A stretch of DNA of 64,000 nt, from contig CAYMOX010000002.1 of assembly GCA_964392245.1 (NCBI GenBank), positions 88,420-152,419 on the forward strand, written 5' to 3'. The DNA is from JAAUUJ01 sp964392245 (lineage in GTDB: Bacteria; Cyanobacteriota; Cyanobacteriia; Thermostichales; Thermostichaceae). Below, piece after piece: positions 8,283 to 17,204 of this stretch. Below the pieces are notes generated by a model. The model did not search any database, was not told the origin of the DNA, and saw only the letters and a program-made list of their open reading frames with translations. Each line of letters opens with the position of its first letter. Position 1 is the stretch's first letter. Made by a program: the position numbers and the translations under genes.

Positions 8283-10070
8283 ATGCCAGGAATGGTTCGA
8301 CTTTACAAGATCTGGATGTGGAGCCTGGGGATGGGGCTGATCCTCTGCTTAGGGTCCAGTCTCGCCCCCGCTAGCGATGCTCAGGAGGCAGCCGATCCGG
8401 AGGCAACAACTCCAGCTGCTTTTCTCCAGCCAACTGCCCCAAAAGAACTCTCGGAAATCCTGAATATTTTTGGATCCAGTCCGTTGGTTGGGGCCGTGCA
8501 TCTGGATGGGCGAGAGCTTTTCCTGGTTACCGTGCCTACATCGGATGTCAGCAGGGAGGCTCTGGAACAACGGATCCAAACGATAGAAACTCAACTGTAC
8601 GACATTGCTTCCCAGGGATTGGAGCTGATTGCCTCTCAAATTGAGGTTAGCTCTGCCCCTAACAACGAGAATGAACTGGTCATTACGATTAATGATCAAT
8701 ACCTGATGACCGTAACCGAACTGGATGCTCAGATTCACGGCTTAGAACGGAGGGTCTGGGCGGATCGGCTGACCAACATTATTTTCGAAGCTCTGCAGAG
8801 TTATGAAGAGGAGCGGCAACCCAGCTTTCTGGTGCGTCAGGCGTGGAAAGTTGCAGGATTGTTGCTGGCTGCCAGCCTGCTTACCTTGTTGTTGGAGGTT
8901 CAACGGCGACGGCTCAAAACCAGGCAGGATCAGATCCTGGCGCAGCTGGCCACACCTCCTGCAGAACTGGAGGGATCAGATCAGCAGATCAATGCAGAGA
9001 CCCGTGCATCCCAGCAACAGGCAGAGCTGCGACTCTATCTACTGCAGCAGCTGATCTTGATCCTACAGCTCAGTTTTTGGGGAGGAACCCTGATCTTAAG
9101 TCTGGGATTTTTCCCTTATACCCGCAGTATCCAGCTCTGGATCCTAAGAAGTTTTCAAGGTCCGCTTCTGCGGTTGGGGCTGACGACGATTGGGACGGTG
9201 GTGGGAGTGAAATTGAGTGCCTATTTCATCGATCAGGTGTTTGCAGGATTGCAGCGCCGCCATCTGCTGCTTCTCAACACCAACGAAACCACAGCAGATC
9301 GCCTCGATAAAAGGATCCGCACCTTTTCTGGAGTAGCCAAGGGATCTGGGGCCTTGCTAACGGTCCTGGTGGGCCTGTTGGTAGGCATGGTTCAGGTGGG
9401 GTTCAATATTGGTCCGCTGCTCACGGGTTTGGGCTTCATTGGTCTGGGTCTTTCCCTAGCTGGACAGGATCTGATCAAAGACATTATCAACGGTCTGTTA
9501 ATCCTGTTTGAGGATCAATACGCCGAAGGGGATGTGATAGTGGTAGACGGCAAAGGGGGATTGGTGGAAAACATCAATCTGCGGATTACCCAGCTGCGAA
9601 ACACGGAAGGCACGCTGATCACGATCCCCAACAGTGCAATTCGAGTGGTCGAAAATCTCTCCAATGGGTGGTCGAGGGTGGATCTGAGTATTGAGGTGGC
9701 CTACGACACCGATCTGGATCAGGCCATGCGGGTCATTGAGGCAGTGGCGGTACGCATGAGCCGCGACTATCCCTGGAAAGAGAAGATCATTGATTATCCC
9801 CAGATTTTAGGGGTGGATGGCTTTAGCAATCACAGCATTGTTCTGCGGATCTGGATCAAGGTGAAGCCATTAGCCCAATGGGATGTGGCCCGTGAATTTC
9901 GCCTCCGTCTGAAGTTGGCCTTTGATCAAAATGGCATTAAGATTCCCTTTCCTCAACAGGATGTCTGGCTGCGCAGTGCAGTGCAGGTGAATGGTGCTGG
10001 CAAAGATCTGGATCAGGAACAGCTTTTAAAGTTGCAGCATTTACAGAACATTTCGGCTTCTCAGGAATAG
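8283..10070 (+). CDS. Large MscS-family mechanosensitive channel
   Basis: A 595-residue membrane protein. A signal peptide (about 1-33) precedes a periplasmic region (about 35-180) and several membrane segments (about 183-205, 255-280, 290-320, 350-400). The pore helix and MscS core follow: GLGFIGLGLSLAGQDLIKD, then FEDQYAEGDVIVV and TLITIPNSAIRVVENLS. The C-terminal alpha/beta domain is complete (GIKIPFPQQDVWL near 555). Such channels release solutes on osmotic downshock. Compare the shorter, truncated MscS at 22968. Confidence 0.92.
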   Translation: MPGMVRLYKIWMWSLGMGLILCLGSSLAPASDAQEAADPEATTPAAFLQPTAPKELSEILNIFGSSPLVGAVHLDGRELFLVTVPTSDVSREALEQRIQTIETQLYDIASQGLELIASQIEVSSAPNNENELVITINDQYLMTVTELDAQIHGLERRVWADRLTNIIFEALQSYEEERQPSFLVRQAWKVAGLLLAASLLTLLLEVQRRRLKTRQDQILAQLATPPAELEGSDQQINAETRASQQQAELRLYLLQQLILILQLSFWGGTLILSLGFFPYTRSIQLWILRSFQGPLLRLGLTTIGTVVGVKLSAYFIDQVFAGLQRRHLLLLNTNETTADRLDKRIRTFSGVAKGSGALLTVLVGLLVGMVQVGFNIGPLLTGLGFIGLGLSLAGQDLIKDIINGLLILFEDQYAEGDVIVVDGKGGLVENINLRITQLRNTEGTLITIPNSAIRVVENLSNGWSRVDLSIEVAYDTDLDQAMRVIEAVAVRMSRDYPWKEKIIDYPQILGVDGFSNHSIVLRIWIKVKPLAQWDVAREFRLRLKLAFDQNGIKIPFPQQDVWLRSAVQVNGAGKDLDQEQLLKLQHLQNISASQE

Positions 10071-10179
10071 CTGAATCCCCACCGGGAAGAGATGTCGATA
10101 GCTATCTATGGGTGAGCAATAAAGGGTATTTTGGGTTAGGCTCAACATATGCTCAGCTCTTCTTCTGAGGTTGATCCCA

Positions 10180-11232
10180 ATGGCTAAAACCAAAAAATCT
10201 GAAACTGTTCCCAAGACAATGCAGGAGAAGTTTGATCAGATTATTGCCCTGACGGATGAGTTTTCTCGTCAGCATTTAAATGAGGAATATGCACAGCTGA
10301 TTCGCTACGCAACTGCCGCTTTGTGTCGCAAACGCCCATCACCCCTCGCCTCGGGACAGGCAAAAACCTGGGCTTGCGGTATTGCCCATGCCATTGGGAT
10401 GATCAACTTCCTCTTTGACTCGTCTCAGGATCCGCACATCAGTGCCGGAGATCTATACCAGTGGTTTGGGGTAAGTAGTAGCACTGGACAGGGAAAATCA
10501 AAGGCCGTGCGGGATAGTTTAAAAATTGAACAAATGGATCCGGATTGGTGGTTACCTAGCAAAATGGGAGATAACCCACTGGCCTGGCTGATTTCCGTCA
10601 ATGGGTTTCATTTGGATGCTCGGTCAGCTCCTCGCCAAGTTCAGGAAATTGCCTTTGCCAAAGGCTTGATCCCCTACATCCCAGAGGAATCTAAATCACC
10701 AGTCCTCAAGGGTAAGACTGGATCTGCAAAGACTTCTCCAGAAAAGACTTCAGTCTCTCCTGATGCTCTTTATGTTCTGGAAGTCTCGATCATTGGTGGG
10801 CCGATCACGGATGCATTTATCAAGAAAAACCCCGTTATCAGTCGTACCGTGGAGTTGAAGGGAAGTCATACCCTGGCCGATCTACATGATCTGATCTTTA
10901 AAGCCTTTGATCGAGAAGAAGAACATTTGTATGAGTTTCAGTTGGGGGGACAAGGACCTCAAGATCCCAATGCCAGGCGTTATGGCCTGATTTTCGAGGA
11001 ACCTGATCCCTTCATGGGTGAAAATGAACTGGCTGGAGATGTCTCACAAACCACGCTTGCCTCACTGGGTCTGGCAAAGGATGATGTGTTTGGATATTGG
11101 TTTGATTTTGGTGATGATTGGTGGCATCAGATTGACGTGAACGATATTATCGATCCCGCTCCCAAGGGCAAGTATCCGCGCATCACAAAACGAGAGGGAG
11201 CCAGTCCTCCTCAATACCCGGATCGGGATTGA
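10180..11232 (+). CDS. Plasmid pRiA4b ORF-3 family protein with N-terminal DUF6398-like domain
   Basis: A 350-residue protein. Residues about 8-170 resemble the DUF6398 domain (WACGIAHAIGMINFLFD is typical) and residues about 190-345 match the pRiA4b ORF-3 domain, with YVLEVSIIGGP, LADLHDLIFKAFDREEEHLYEF and FDFGDDWWHQIDV. A Lys/Ser/Thr-rich linker separates them. ATG at 10180 is preferred over an upstream TTG because GAGG precedes it. The family is named from a plasmid gene and is often found near mobile DNA, but no insertion sequence ends are visible here. Biochemical role unknown. Confidence 0.85.
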   Translation: MAKTKKSETVPKTMQEKFDQIIALTDEFSRQHLNEEYAQLIRYATAALCRKRPSPLASGQAKTWACGIAHAIGMINFLFDSSQDPHISAGDLYQWFGVSSSTGQGKSKAVRDSLKIEQMDPDWWLPSKMGDNPLAWLISVNGFHLDARSAPRQVQEIAFAKGLIPYIPEESKSPVLKGKTGSAKTSPEKTSVSPDALYVLEVSIIGGPITDAFIKKNPVISRTVELKGSHTLADLHDLIFKAFDREEEHLYEFQLGGQGPQDPNARRYGLIFEEPDPFMGENELAGDVSQTTLASLGLAKDDVFGYWFDFGDDWWHQIDVNDIIDPAPKGKYPRITKREGASPPQYPDRD

Positions 11233-11247
11233 TCGGGCAACTCTGGA

Positions 11248-12612
11248 TCAATGTCCCAATCTTTGTTCCCAGGTGCGCATCTTACCAGGGTTGAGCAACC
11301 CATCGGGATCCACCTGCTCTTTGAAGGCCACCTGCAAGGGATCCATCTCTTTGCGGCCTCCATCTTCAATGATGAAGGTGTGGGGGTTAGCAATGAATGC
11401 CCCCTGCTCCTCGTGGTAGTGAATGATCTCCTGCAGTCGCTCTTCGGTTGTGAAGCGAACGATCTGGAGAGCTGCCGCCTGAGTCAGGCCCTGAACCCGA
11501 ATAAACTCCAGATGCATCATCACTTCGTCCCCAAAAGTCTGGACCATGTGATCCACCAGCTTCAGCTCCGGATCCACGGGAAACAGGGTTTGCAGATAAG
11601 TGAGGCTAGAATCAACGCTGCGGGCATGCAGGGTGGTGTGGTTCCAGGTAAACTCTGCTAGAGCGACGCCACGGCTAGCCTCCTGAGCCGTTTTTTGATA
11701 CGAAATCGTGCCCCCGAACTCTCGCACCAGATCTGTCAGTGCTTCCAGGCAGGTTTCCGCCACCAGCAGGAGCACACAGTGTTTTCCTTCTGGCAACGCT
11801 GAGCGTAGAGCCGCAAAGTAGCTTGGGATCGGCCAGGCATGCACACTGATCATTTTTTTAATCATGCCATCGGCATTCCCCAATGCCTGACCAAAACGCG
11901 CGGCATCCATAAATTGATCAAAGAGAACAATCACTTCTGCCCAGGGGTAGGCAGGACCCAGGGGGATCTCCAGTTCCGTAATGATGCCGTTTAATCCCCA
12001 GGCATGACTGACCTTGTGAACTTCATCTCCCCGCAGCTCCAGGATCTGGGGTTCTTCCTCCAGGGTGACCACCTGCAGCGCCAGAAGATTACCCCGATCC
12101 CGCAACTGGCCATAGGTAATCGAGCCAATGCCACCACTACCCCCAGCAATAAACCCTCCCATGGTGGCAGTCCGGTAGGTGGAGGGAGCCATGCGGATCT
12201 CCCAGCCAATCTCGCGAGTCTTTTTGTCAATGGCCGCCAGTTTTGTCCCCGCTTGGACTCGGGCGGCCCCTGGCTTGGCCCAGATCACACCGCTGAGGCG
12301 GCTCATGTCCAGAACCACTCCTCCCTGCAACGGTACACATTGACCATAGTTACCCGTTCCTGCTCCGCGAATGGTGACGGGAATTCGCAGGCGAGCACAG
12401 GCCGCCGCCACCCGACACACCTCCTGCACATCCGCAGGCCGGATCACCAGATCAGCCACCTTGCCTGCCAGTTGCCGCTGCAGGACAGGACTAAAGGTGT
12501 AGTAATCCTGGGAGAGCTTGGCCACCTGCTGGGGATCCTGGATGATCTCCAGATCTTTCAACGCAGCTTGTAGTGCTTCTAGATCGGCAGGTTTGGCAGA
12601 TGCCACTGTCAT
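11248..12612 (-). CDS. FAD-binding oxidoreductase (GlcD/D-lactate dehydrogenase type)
   Basis: A 454-residue FAD-linked oxidase. The PP-loop FAD domain includes VTIRGAGTGNYGQ and, further on, GGFIAGGSGGIGSITYG. The C-terminal substrate domain follows, ending with DPDGLLNPGKMRTWE, the usual end of FAD_binding_4/FAD-oxidase_C proteins. A Shine-Dalgarno AGGAGA precedes ATG at 12612. Relatives oxidise 2-hydroxy acids such as glycolate or lactate; the substrate cannot be told from sequence alone. It is convergent with the pRiA4b gene. Confidence 0.9.
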   Translation of the reverse strand: MTVASAKPADLEALQAALKDLEIIQDPQQVAKLSQDYYTFSPVLQRQLAGKVADLVIRPADVQEVCRVAAACARLRIPVTIRGAGTGNYGQCVPLQGGVVLDMSRLSGVIWAKPGAARVQAGTKLAAIDKKTREIGWEIRMAPSTYRTATMGGFIAGGSGGIGSITYGQLRDRGNLLALQVVTLEEEPQILELRGDEVHKVSHAWGLNGIITELEIPLGPAYPWAEVIVLFDQFMDAARFGQALGNADGMIKKMISVHAWPIPSYFAALRSALPEGKHCVLLLVAETCLEALTDLVREFGGTISYQKTAQEASRGVALAEFTWNHTTLHARSVDSSLTYLQTLFPVDPELKLVDHMVQTFGDEVMMHLEFIRVQGLTQAAALQIVRFTTEERLQEIIHYHEEQGAFIANPHTFIIEDGGRKEMDPLQVAFKEQVDPDGLLNPGKMRTWEQRLGH

Positions 12613-12733
12613 TGTCTTGCTCTCCTTGCAAAGATACTCTCAACCGATCCTGCCGGATAGCTCCAGGAGGGATCGTTCGCTTTTAACAGTATGACCTAGC
12701 TACAGCCGCCAACATCTGACCGAGTTTCCTCTG

Positions 12734-13315
12734 TTACTGATCAAGATTTGCCAAAAATTCCACATTTTCATAGATGGCTGCGATCTCAACTCTCATCCCC
12801 ACACTTGTCATTTCTACTTCTGCGCCTTCACCAAATGGATGCAACACCCATAGCCCTGCTTCATTTTTCCGAAATACCTCCACCTGCTTCCGATCCTGAC
12901 TGATCAAAACATATTCCTTCAATGTCTCTAAACAACGGTAATGCTCAAACTTCTTCCCCCGATCTTTGGCTTCTGTCGCCTCTGAAAAGATCTCGATAAT
13001 CAAGCTTGGATATTTTTTAAAAAACCGAAACTCTCGATCTCGCTGATCACAACTCACCATTACATCTGGATAATAAAAATGATTGATCACATCAATTTGA
13101 ACTTTCATGTCGGATCCATAAACCCGACAATCACTTCCCCGTAAATGATCTCGCAATAAAGACGTCAGGTTAATACCAATGGTGACATGTTCATCACTGG
13201 CCCCCGCCATCGCATCAATCTCACCATTCTGATATTCATGTTTAACGGGGCTTGTTTTTTCAGCTTCAAGATAATCTTCTGGTAAGAGATAACTGGGCTG
13301 TTGAGCAGCGATCAT
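12734..13315 (-). CDS. Uma2 family (DUF820) putative endonuclease
   Basis: A 193-residue standard-length Uma2 protein. Visible motifs in order: LLPEDYLEAEKTSPVKHEYQ, YYPDVMVSCDQ, PSLIIEIFSEATEAKDRGKK, YRCLETLKEYVLISQD. These match the PD-(D/E)XK-like core. Unlike the copy at 6551 it has no coiled-coil tail, and the two differ enough not to be a recent duplication. It is followed by the CobO-like gene on the same strand. Confidence 0.88.
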   Translation of the reverse strand: MIAAQQPSYLLPEDYLEAEKTSPVKHEYQNGEIDAMAGASDEHVTIGINLTSLLRDHLRGSDCRVYGSDMKVQIDVINHFYYPDVMVSCDQRDREFRFFKKYPSLIIEIFSEATEAKDRGKKFEHYRCLETLKEYVLISQDRKQVEVFRKNEAGLWVLHPFGEGAEVEMTSVGMRVEIAAIYENVEFLANLDQ

Positions 13316-13333
13316 GGCCTCCCTTATATCCCC

Positions 13334-14473
13334 CTAATAATCCACTCCCCGTTTCAAGTCCGCTCCCTGATCCGCATAGTGCTTGTGGCAGACCATCTCG
13401 GAATGGACACCTGCCAGTTCAAAGTAGGGAAGCGGGGCATGGCAGCGTCCGGTAATGATCACCTCTGTATCCCTCGCCTTGCGCAGGAGTGCCTCAACGA
13501 TCGGTTCGGGGGCCAGCAGTTCCAGATCGACAGTGGGATTCAGCTCATCCATGATGATGGTTTTGTAGAGACCCGAAGCCATGGCAGCTCGGGCTAATTC
13601 CCAGCCGCGCTCGGCCTCCACGTAGTCAATTTCCTGTTGCTTGCCACGCCAGACAATGGCATCCCGACCACAGCGCTGGTGATCCACCAGGTTGGGATAA
13701 CTATCCTTGAGGGCGCGAATCGCAGAATCCTCGGTGTAGCCCGATCCCCCCTTCAGCCACTGCATAATCAAAACGCGATGGGAGAGATCTTTGCTGATGC
13801 CGCGACCAATCGCCTGCAGAGCTCGCCCCAGGGCGCTGGTGGACTTGCCTTTGCCTGCCCCTGTGTAGATCTCGATCCCGCCATTGGGCAAGTGGCCGTT
13901 CTGGGAAGGAAGATTATGAAAACTGCGCACCGGACGCATTTCTGAGTGCAGATCCGCAATGGCCAGAATATCGGGTGGGGTGCCCCGACCCGTGATGATC
14001 ACTTCCATGTCATCCGGTTTCTGGCGCAGGGTGCGTACCACTTCTTCCACCGGGAGGAGCCCTAGGTCCAGGACCGGATTCAGTTCATCCAGCACCACCA
14101 CAGAGTAAAACCCCGAGGCAATCGCCCCCTTGGCCACATCCCAGCCCCGTTGGGCCTCCTGCCGATCAAACTTGGTGATCTCTTCAGGCCCAAAAAACTC
14201 ACCCCGTCCGGTGCGCATCTGATCGATGAGATGGGGGAAGCCCCGCCGCAAGGCCTCAATCGCTGAATCCTCGGCATATTCCCGCCCAGGGCCTTTCAAG
14301 AACCGCACCAGCAGCACTCGACTCTGGATCTGTTCCTCAATCCCTAACCCAATGGAGCGCAGCACCACCCCCAGAGCTGCCTGCGATTTGCCCTTGCCTT
14401 CTCCGTCATAGACATGAATCTGCCCGCGCCGCCGATTCTGCCGCTGAGCTGTGACAATTCCTACTTCAGCCAT
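13334..14473 (-). CDS. Tandem CobO/CobA-like corrinoid adenosyltransferase (two fused P-loop domains)
   Basis: A 379-residue protein made of two homologous halves. Each carries a Walker A of the CobA type (GEGKGKSQAALG at about 25 and GAGKGKSTSALG at about 206), a GRGEFFGPEE or GRDAIVWRGK segment, and an alpha/beta core with DELNPVLDLGLL and DELNPTVDLELL, then EVIITGRG and EVIITGRC. CobO-type enzymes transfer adenosyl from ATP to cob(I)yrinic acid a,c-diamide. Double-length versions occur in cyanobacteria, often labelled only as P-loop proteins, so true adenosyltransferase activity is not certain. No other cobalamin gene is nearby. Confidence 0.85.
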   Translation of the reverse strand: MAEVGIVTAQRQNRRRGQIHVYDGEGKGKSQAALGVVLRSIGLGIEEQIQSRVLLVRFLKGPGREYAEDSAIEALRRGFPHLIDQMRTGRGEFFGPEEITKFDRQEAQRGWDVAKGAIASGFYSVVVLDELNPVLDLGLLPVEEVVRTLRQKPDDMEVIITGRGTPPDILAIADLHSEMRPVRSFHNLPSQNGHLPNGGIEIYTGAGKGKSTSALGRALQAIGRGISKDLSHRVLIMQWLKGGSGYTEDSAIRALKDSYPNLVDHQRCGRDAIVWRGKQQEIDYVEAERGWELARAAMASGLYKTIIMDELNPTVDLELLAPEPIVEALLRKARDTEVIITGRCHAPLPYFELAGVHSEMVCHKHYADQGADLKRGVDY

Positions 14474-14596
14474 GTCTGGATCCCCACGCTTGCCGCTGGA
14501 TCAAGCAACTGGTTCTGCCCTCATCATAATCGGTCCAGGCCCAAAAGCTTGTGGCTATGGAGGCTGGATTTAGCGATAACAGGGGATTGTACAGAC

Positions 14597-15304
14597 TTAT
14601 CGACGACTGAGGCCCAATTCCATGTACTTGCGCTTCACTTCCTGAATGTCCTGCCACATAAGACCTTTGGGGCTATCAGGGGTCCGGGCAGGATTGCGCA
14701 GCAGATAGGCGGGGTGAAAGATGGGCATGGCCCACCGTTCCTGCCATTCCATCCACTGTCCCCGGATCTTGGTGATCCCACGCTTATCCCCAATCAGTGA
14801 TCGTACAGATGTTGCGCCCGTCAGCAGGATGATTTGCGGATCCACCAGCCGGATCTGTTCCAGTAGATAAGGGCGACAGGCCTCCATTTCTTCAAGGCTG
14901 GGAACACGGTTATTGGGGGGACGGCATTTAACCACATTACAGATGTAGACATCCTGCTCTGGATCAAACTCCACCGATTGCAAAATCTTATCCAGCAACT
15001 GGCCTGAGCGACCCACAAAGGGCAACCCCTGCAGATCCTCATTTTCTCCGGGTCCCTCCCCGATAATCAGGATGTGAGCGGCAGGATTCCCCCGATGGAC
15101 CACCACATGCGTCCGGGAGGCCGCTAGACCACAGCGCTGACACTGATCACAGTGAATTTTCAGGTCCTGTAGAGAGGCATAGGTGCCCGCTGGAATCGGT
15201 ATTGAGGCCTGTAAAGGGATCTGATCATAATCAACTGAGGTTGCAGGTGACTCGGCTGCGGTCTCTAAACCACCAAACAGACTGGGTTGCACACCATCTA
15301 CCAT
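14597..15304 (-). CDS. Family 4 uracil-DNA glycosylase
   Basis: A 235-residue DNA repair enzyme that removes uracil from DNA. The [4Fe-4S] cluster Cys residues are visible: CDQCQRCGLA at the N-terminal side, then CNVVKCRPPNNR and a later Cys in EMEACRPYLLEQ. Catalytic motif 1 is GEGPGENEDLQGLPFVGRSG and the C-terminal motif is FHPAYLLRNP. Residues 1-45 are a variable extension. The gene is single. Confidence 0.93.
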   Translation of the reverse strand: MVDGVQPSLFGGLETAAESPATSVDYDQIPLQASIPIPAGTYASLQDLKIHCDQCQRCGLAASRTHVVVHRGNPAAHILIIGEGPGENEDLQGLPFVGRSGQLLDKILQSVEFDPEQDVYICNVVKCRPPNNRVPSLEEMEACRPYLLEQIRLVDPQIILLTGATSVRSLIGDKRGITKIRGQWMEWQERWAMPIFHPAYLLRNPARTPDSPKGLMWQDIQEVKRKYMELGLSRR

Positions 15305-15413
15305 TGCATCTGTCCCCTCCTCCCCTGACCCTGCATCCCGTCCCCTCCTGGAATAGACCGGAACGGTTTTCTCATTGTAAAGGGAGCTTGCCTACCCCTG
15401 CAGTTCAGTGGCT

Positions 15414-16199
15414 TTAGTTGGGAACAGGGACCCCTCCAACCACCAATTGATGCTGGCGACTGGGGTAATCCGAGAGGCTGAGGGACAGGGATCGAGATCC
15501 CCGCAGACTGGCCAGAGGAATCGTCACGGTGCCCTGGTAGACCTGACCATTGGCAGGCACTTCGCCTGGCAACCCCTGAGTGCTGGAGCTGAGGGAACGG
15601 CCCCGTTCATCGGTCACGTTCATAAAGCTGTAGAGAAAACGAACGGCTTCACGACTGCTGTTTTGAATCGCCACCCGCAAGATCACCTGACCTCCCTGTT
15701 GGTCTACAGAGAGCACCTGCATGTTGACTCCTCCAGCCTGAGTTTGGCTAGCAGGATTAGGTTGCAGGGCAGCGACAGGTTCCGGATCCGGAGCCAGAAG
15801 GGGAGTGGGGGTACCCGCCGACGGTTCAGAGGTGGAGTCCGGGTGCGCTGCCACGGGTTCCGGGGTGGGGGTCGGCGTCAGGGTGGGAGTGGGGGTGGGG
15901 GTCGGCGTCGGGGTGGGGGTAGCCGCCAGAACAGCAATCGGGACCGAAGACTTGGGCTGGAGGGAGGCACTCACCTTCTGGATGATCTCAGCCTCATTCA
16001 CCATGGGAATCTGACGAGGATCACGAAATCCTACCGGGTTGTTGGGGTTCTGGGAGGGAGAGGCCACAGGTGAAGACACGCCTGAGAGGGCACGTTGCCC
16101 CAGCACAAAGCCCAGGGCTGAACTCAGAATTGCTGTGGAGATAAACACACTCATCCACAACAGCAAACTTGGGACATCAGACAAAGGCTCTCTGGACAC
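15414..16199 (-). CDS. Membrane-anchored protein with Pro-Thr repeat linker
   Basis: A 261-residue protein not recognised as a known family. One membrane helix near the N-terminus (about 10-32, LLLWMSVFISTAILSSALGF) is followed by a spacer, then about twenty residues of alternating Pro and Thr, then a beta-rich C-terminal domain (about 155-255) with a VILRVAIQNSSREAVRFLYS segment typical of DUF4352/FxLYD-like extracellular folds. The GTG start at 16199 is supported by GAGGGAG just upstream. The Pro-Thr tract arises from a G/T-rich minisatellite at about 15860-15930. Likely anchored at the membrane with its domain outside. Confidence 0.7.
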   Translation of the reverse strand: MSREPLSDVPSLLLWMSVFISTAILSSALGFVLGQRALSGVSSPVASPSQNPNNPVGFRDPRQIPMVNEAEIIQKVSASLQPKSSVPIAVLAATPTPTPTPTPTPTLTPTPTPEPVAAHPDSTSEPSAGTPTPLLAPDPEPVAALQPNPASQTQAGGVNMQVLSVDQQGGQVILRVAIQNSSREAVRFLYSFMNVTDERGRSLSSSTQGLPGEVPANGQVYQGTVTIPLASLRGSRSLSLSLSDYPSRQHQLVVGGVPVPN

Positions 16200-16313
16200 T
16201 GGCTCTCCCTCAAAGCTCCTGCCATATTTCTAGCAGGTACCCCATTTCCACATCCTGCTACTACGTTAGCGCGCCTGACCCTGAGGTGCAGATCTTCCCC
16301 AGAGGTTACAAGT

Positions 16314-16544
16314 TCAACCCTCCTGATGCTGCTGTTGCCGATCCCGCTCTGTCAATGCCGCTTCATCTAGAGGGGGAAGATGTTGATCCAGCCACCAGCT
16401 TGGTTCACCAAAGGTGAGATCCCGCAGCCAGCGCTCACCCGCCTGGGCCACGACTAGACCCACAAGCACTGGAGCTGTGATGATTCCCAGGGTCATGCCC
16501 AGTAGACGCTGTTCCCTTGAGTTTTGTGCTGTCTTGGTCTTCAT
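16314..16544 (-). CDS. Small single-helix membrane protein, unknown
   Basis: A 76-residue protein starting MKTKTAQNSREQRLLG, with one membrane helix (about 18-38, TLGIITAPVLVGLVVAQAG) and a polar tail. ATG at 16544 is preferred because AGGTGA lies nine bases upstream; a longer frame to 16601 has no such site. No family recognised. Confidence 0.55.
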   Translation of the reverse strand: MKTKTAQNSREQRLLGMTLGIITAPVLVGLVVAQAGERWLRDLTFGEPSWWLDQHLPPLDEAALTERDRQQQHQEG

Positions 16545-16710
16545 GGTTGGATTCACCTCGGAGTTCGTGATCTGAGAAGGGCCTGCTGGAGGGGAAATCA
16601 ATCCCCTAGGGAGCCAGCCCTTGACGAATCTCCCTCCTGTTGTTGAAAATGCAGCAGGCTGCTCAGAAGATCTTTAACATTATTCTCTCAAGACAGAGGA
16701 CGTCTATATT

Positions 16711-17148
16711 ATGGCCTTGACTGTTGGCACTCCTGCTCCTGCCTTTTCCACCCAAGATACCCACGGAAATACGGTCTCGCTCTCAGATTTTGCGGGTAAA
16801 ACGGTGGTGCTCTATTTTTATCCCAAAGACGATACCCCAGGTTGCACCAAGGAAGCCTGTAGCTTTCGGGATGCCTACGCGGACTATCAGGGCAAGGATG
16901 TGGTGGTCCTGGGGGTGAGTATGGATGATCAGGCCTCTCACCAGCAGTTCACCCAAAAGTACAACCTGCCCTTTCCGTTGCTGGCGGACGTGGATGGATC
17001 GATTACCAAAGCCTTTGACGTGGATGGGGGAGGATATCCCAAGCGCGTAACCTATGTGATTGATGGGTCCGGTACAATCAGCAAGGTCTACTCCAGCGTG
17101 AATACGGCCACCCATGCCGCTGACATTCTCAAAGATCTGGGGTTGTAG
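16711..17148 (+). CDS. Peroxiredoxin Q/BCP type
   Basis: A 145-residue thioredoxin-fold peroxidase that reduces H2O2 and organic peroxides. The active site DTPGCTKEACSFRD has peroxidatic Cys45 and resolving Cys50, five apart, which defines the atypical 2-Cys PrxQ subgroup. FYPKDDTPGC and the LLADVDGSITKAFDV segment are typical. In cyanobacteria these depend on thioredoxin and protect the photosynthetic apparatus. It precedes the VanY-like gene by about 56 bp. Confidence 0.95.
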   Translation: MALTVGTPAPAFSTQDTHGNTVSLSDFAGKTVVLYFYPKDDTPGCTKEACSFRDAYADYQGKDVVVLGVSMDDQASHQQFTQKYNLPFPLLADVDGSITKAFDVDGGGYPKRVTYVIDGSGTISKVYSSVNTATHAADILKDLGL

Positions 17149-17204
17149 GTCAGAATTCCGTTGGTTGAGGTCCCATCGCCTGCAAGGTGGGAAGAGTTGT
17201 GATC

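Noticed and set aside
10180..11232. Mobile element suggested by the pRiA4b ORF-3 family name
   Set aside because: No transposase, inverted repeats or target duplication are visible around the gene.
15860..15930. CRISPR or regulatory repeat in the G/T-rich stretch
   Set aside because: It is a short simple repeat that encodes Pro-Thr in a coding frame; there are no spacers.
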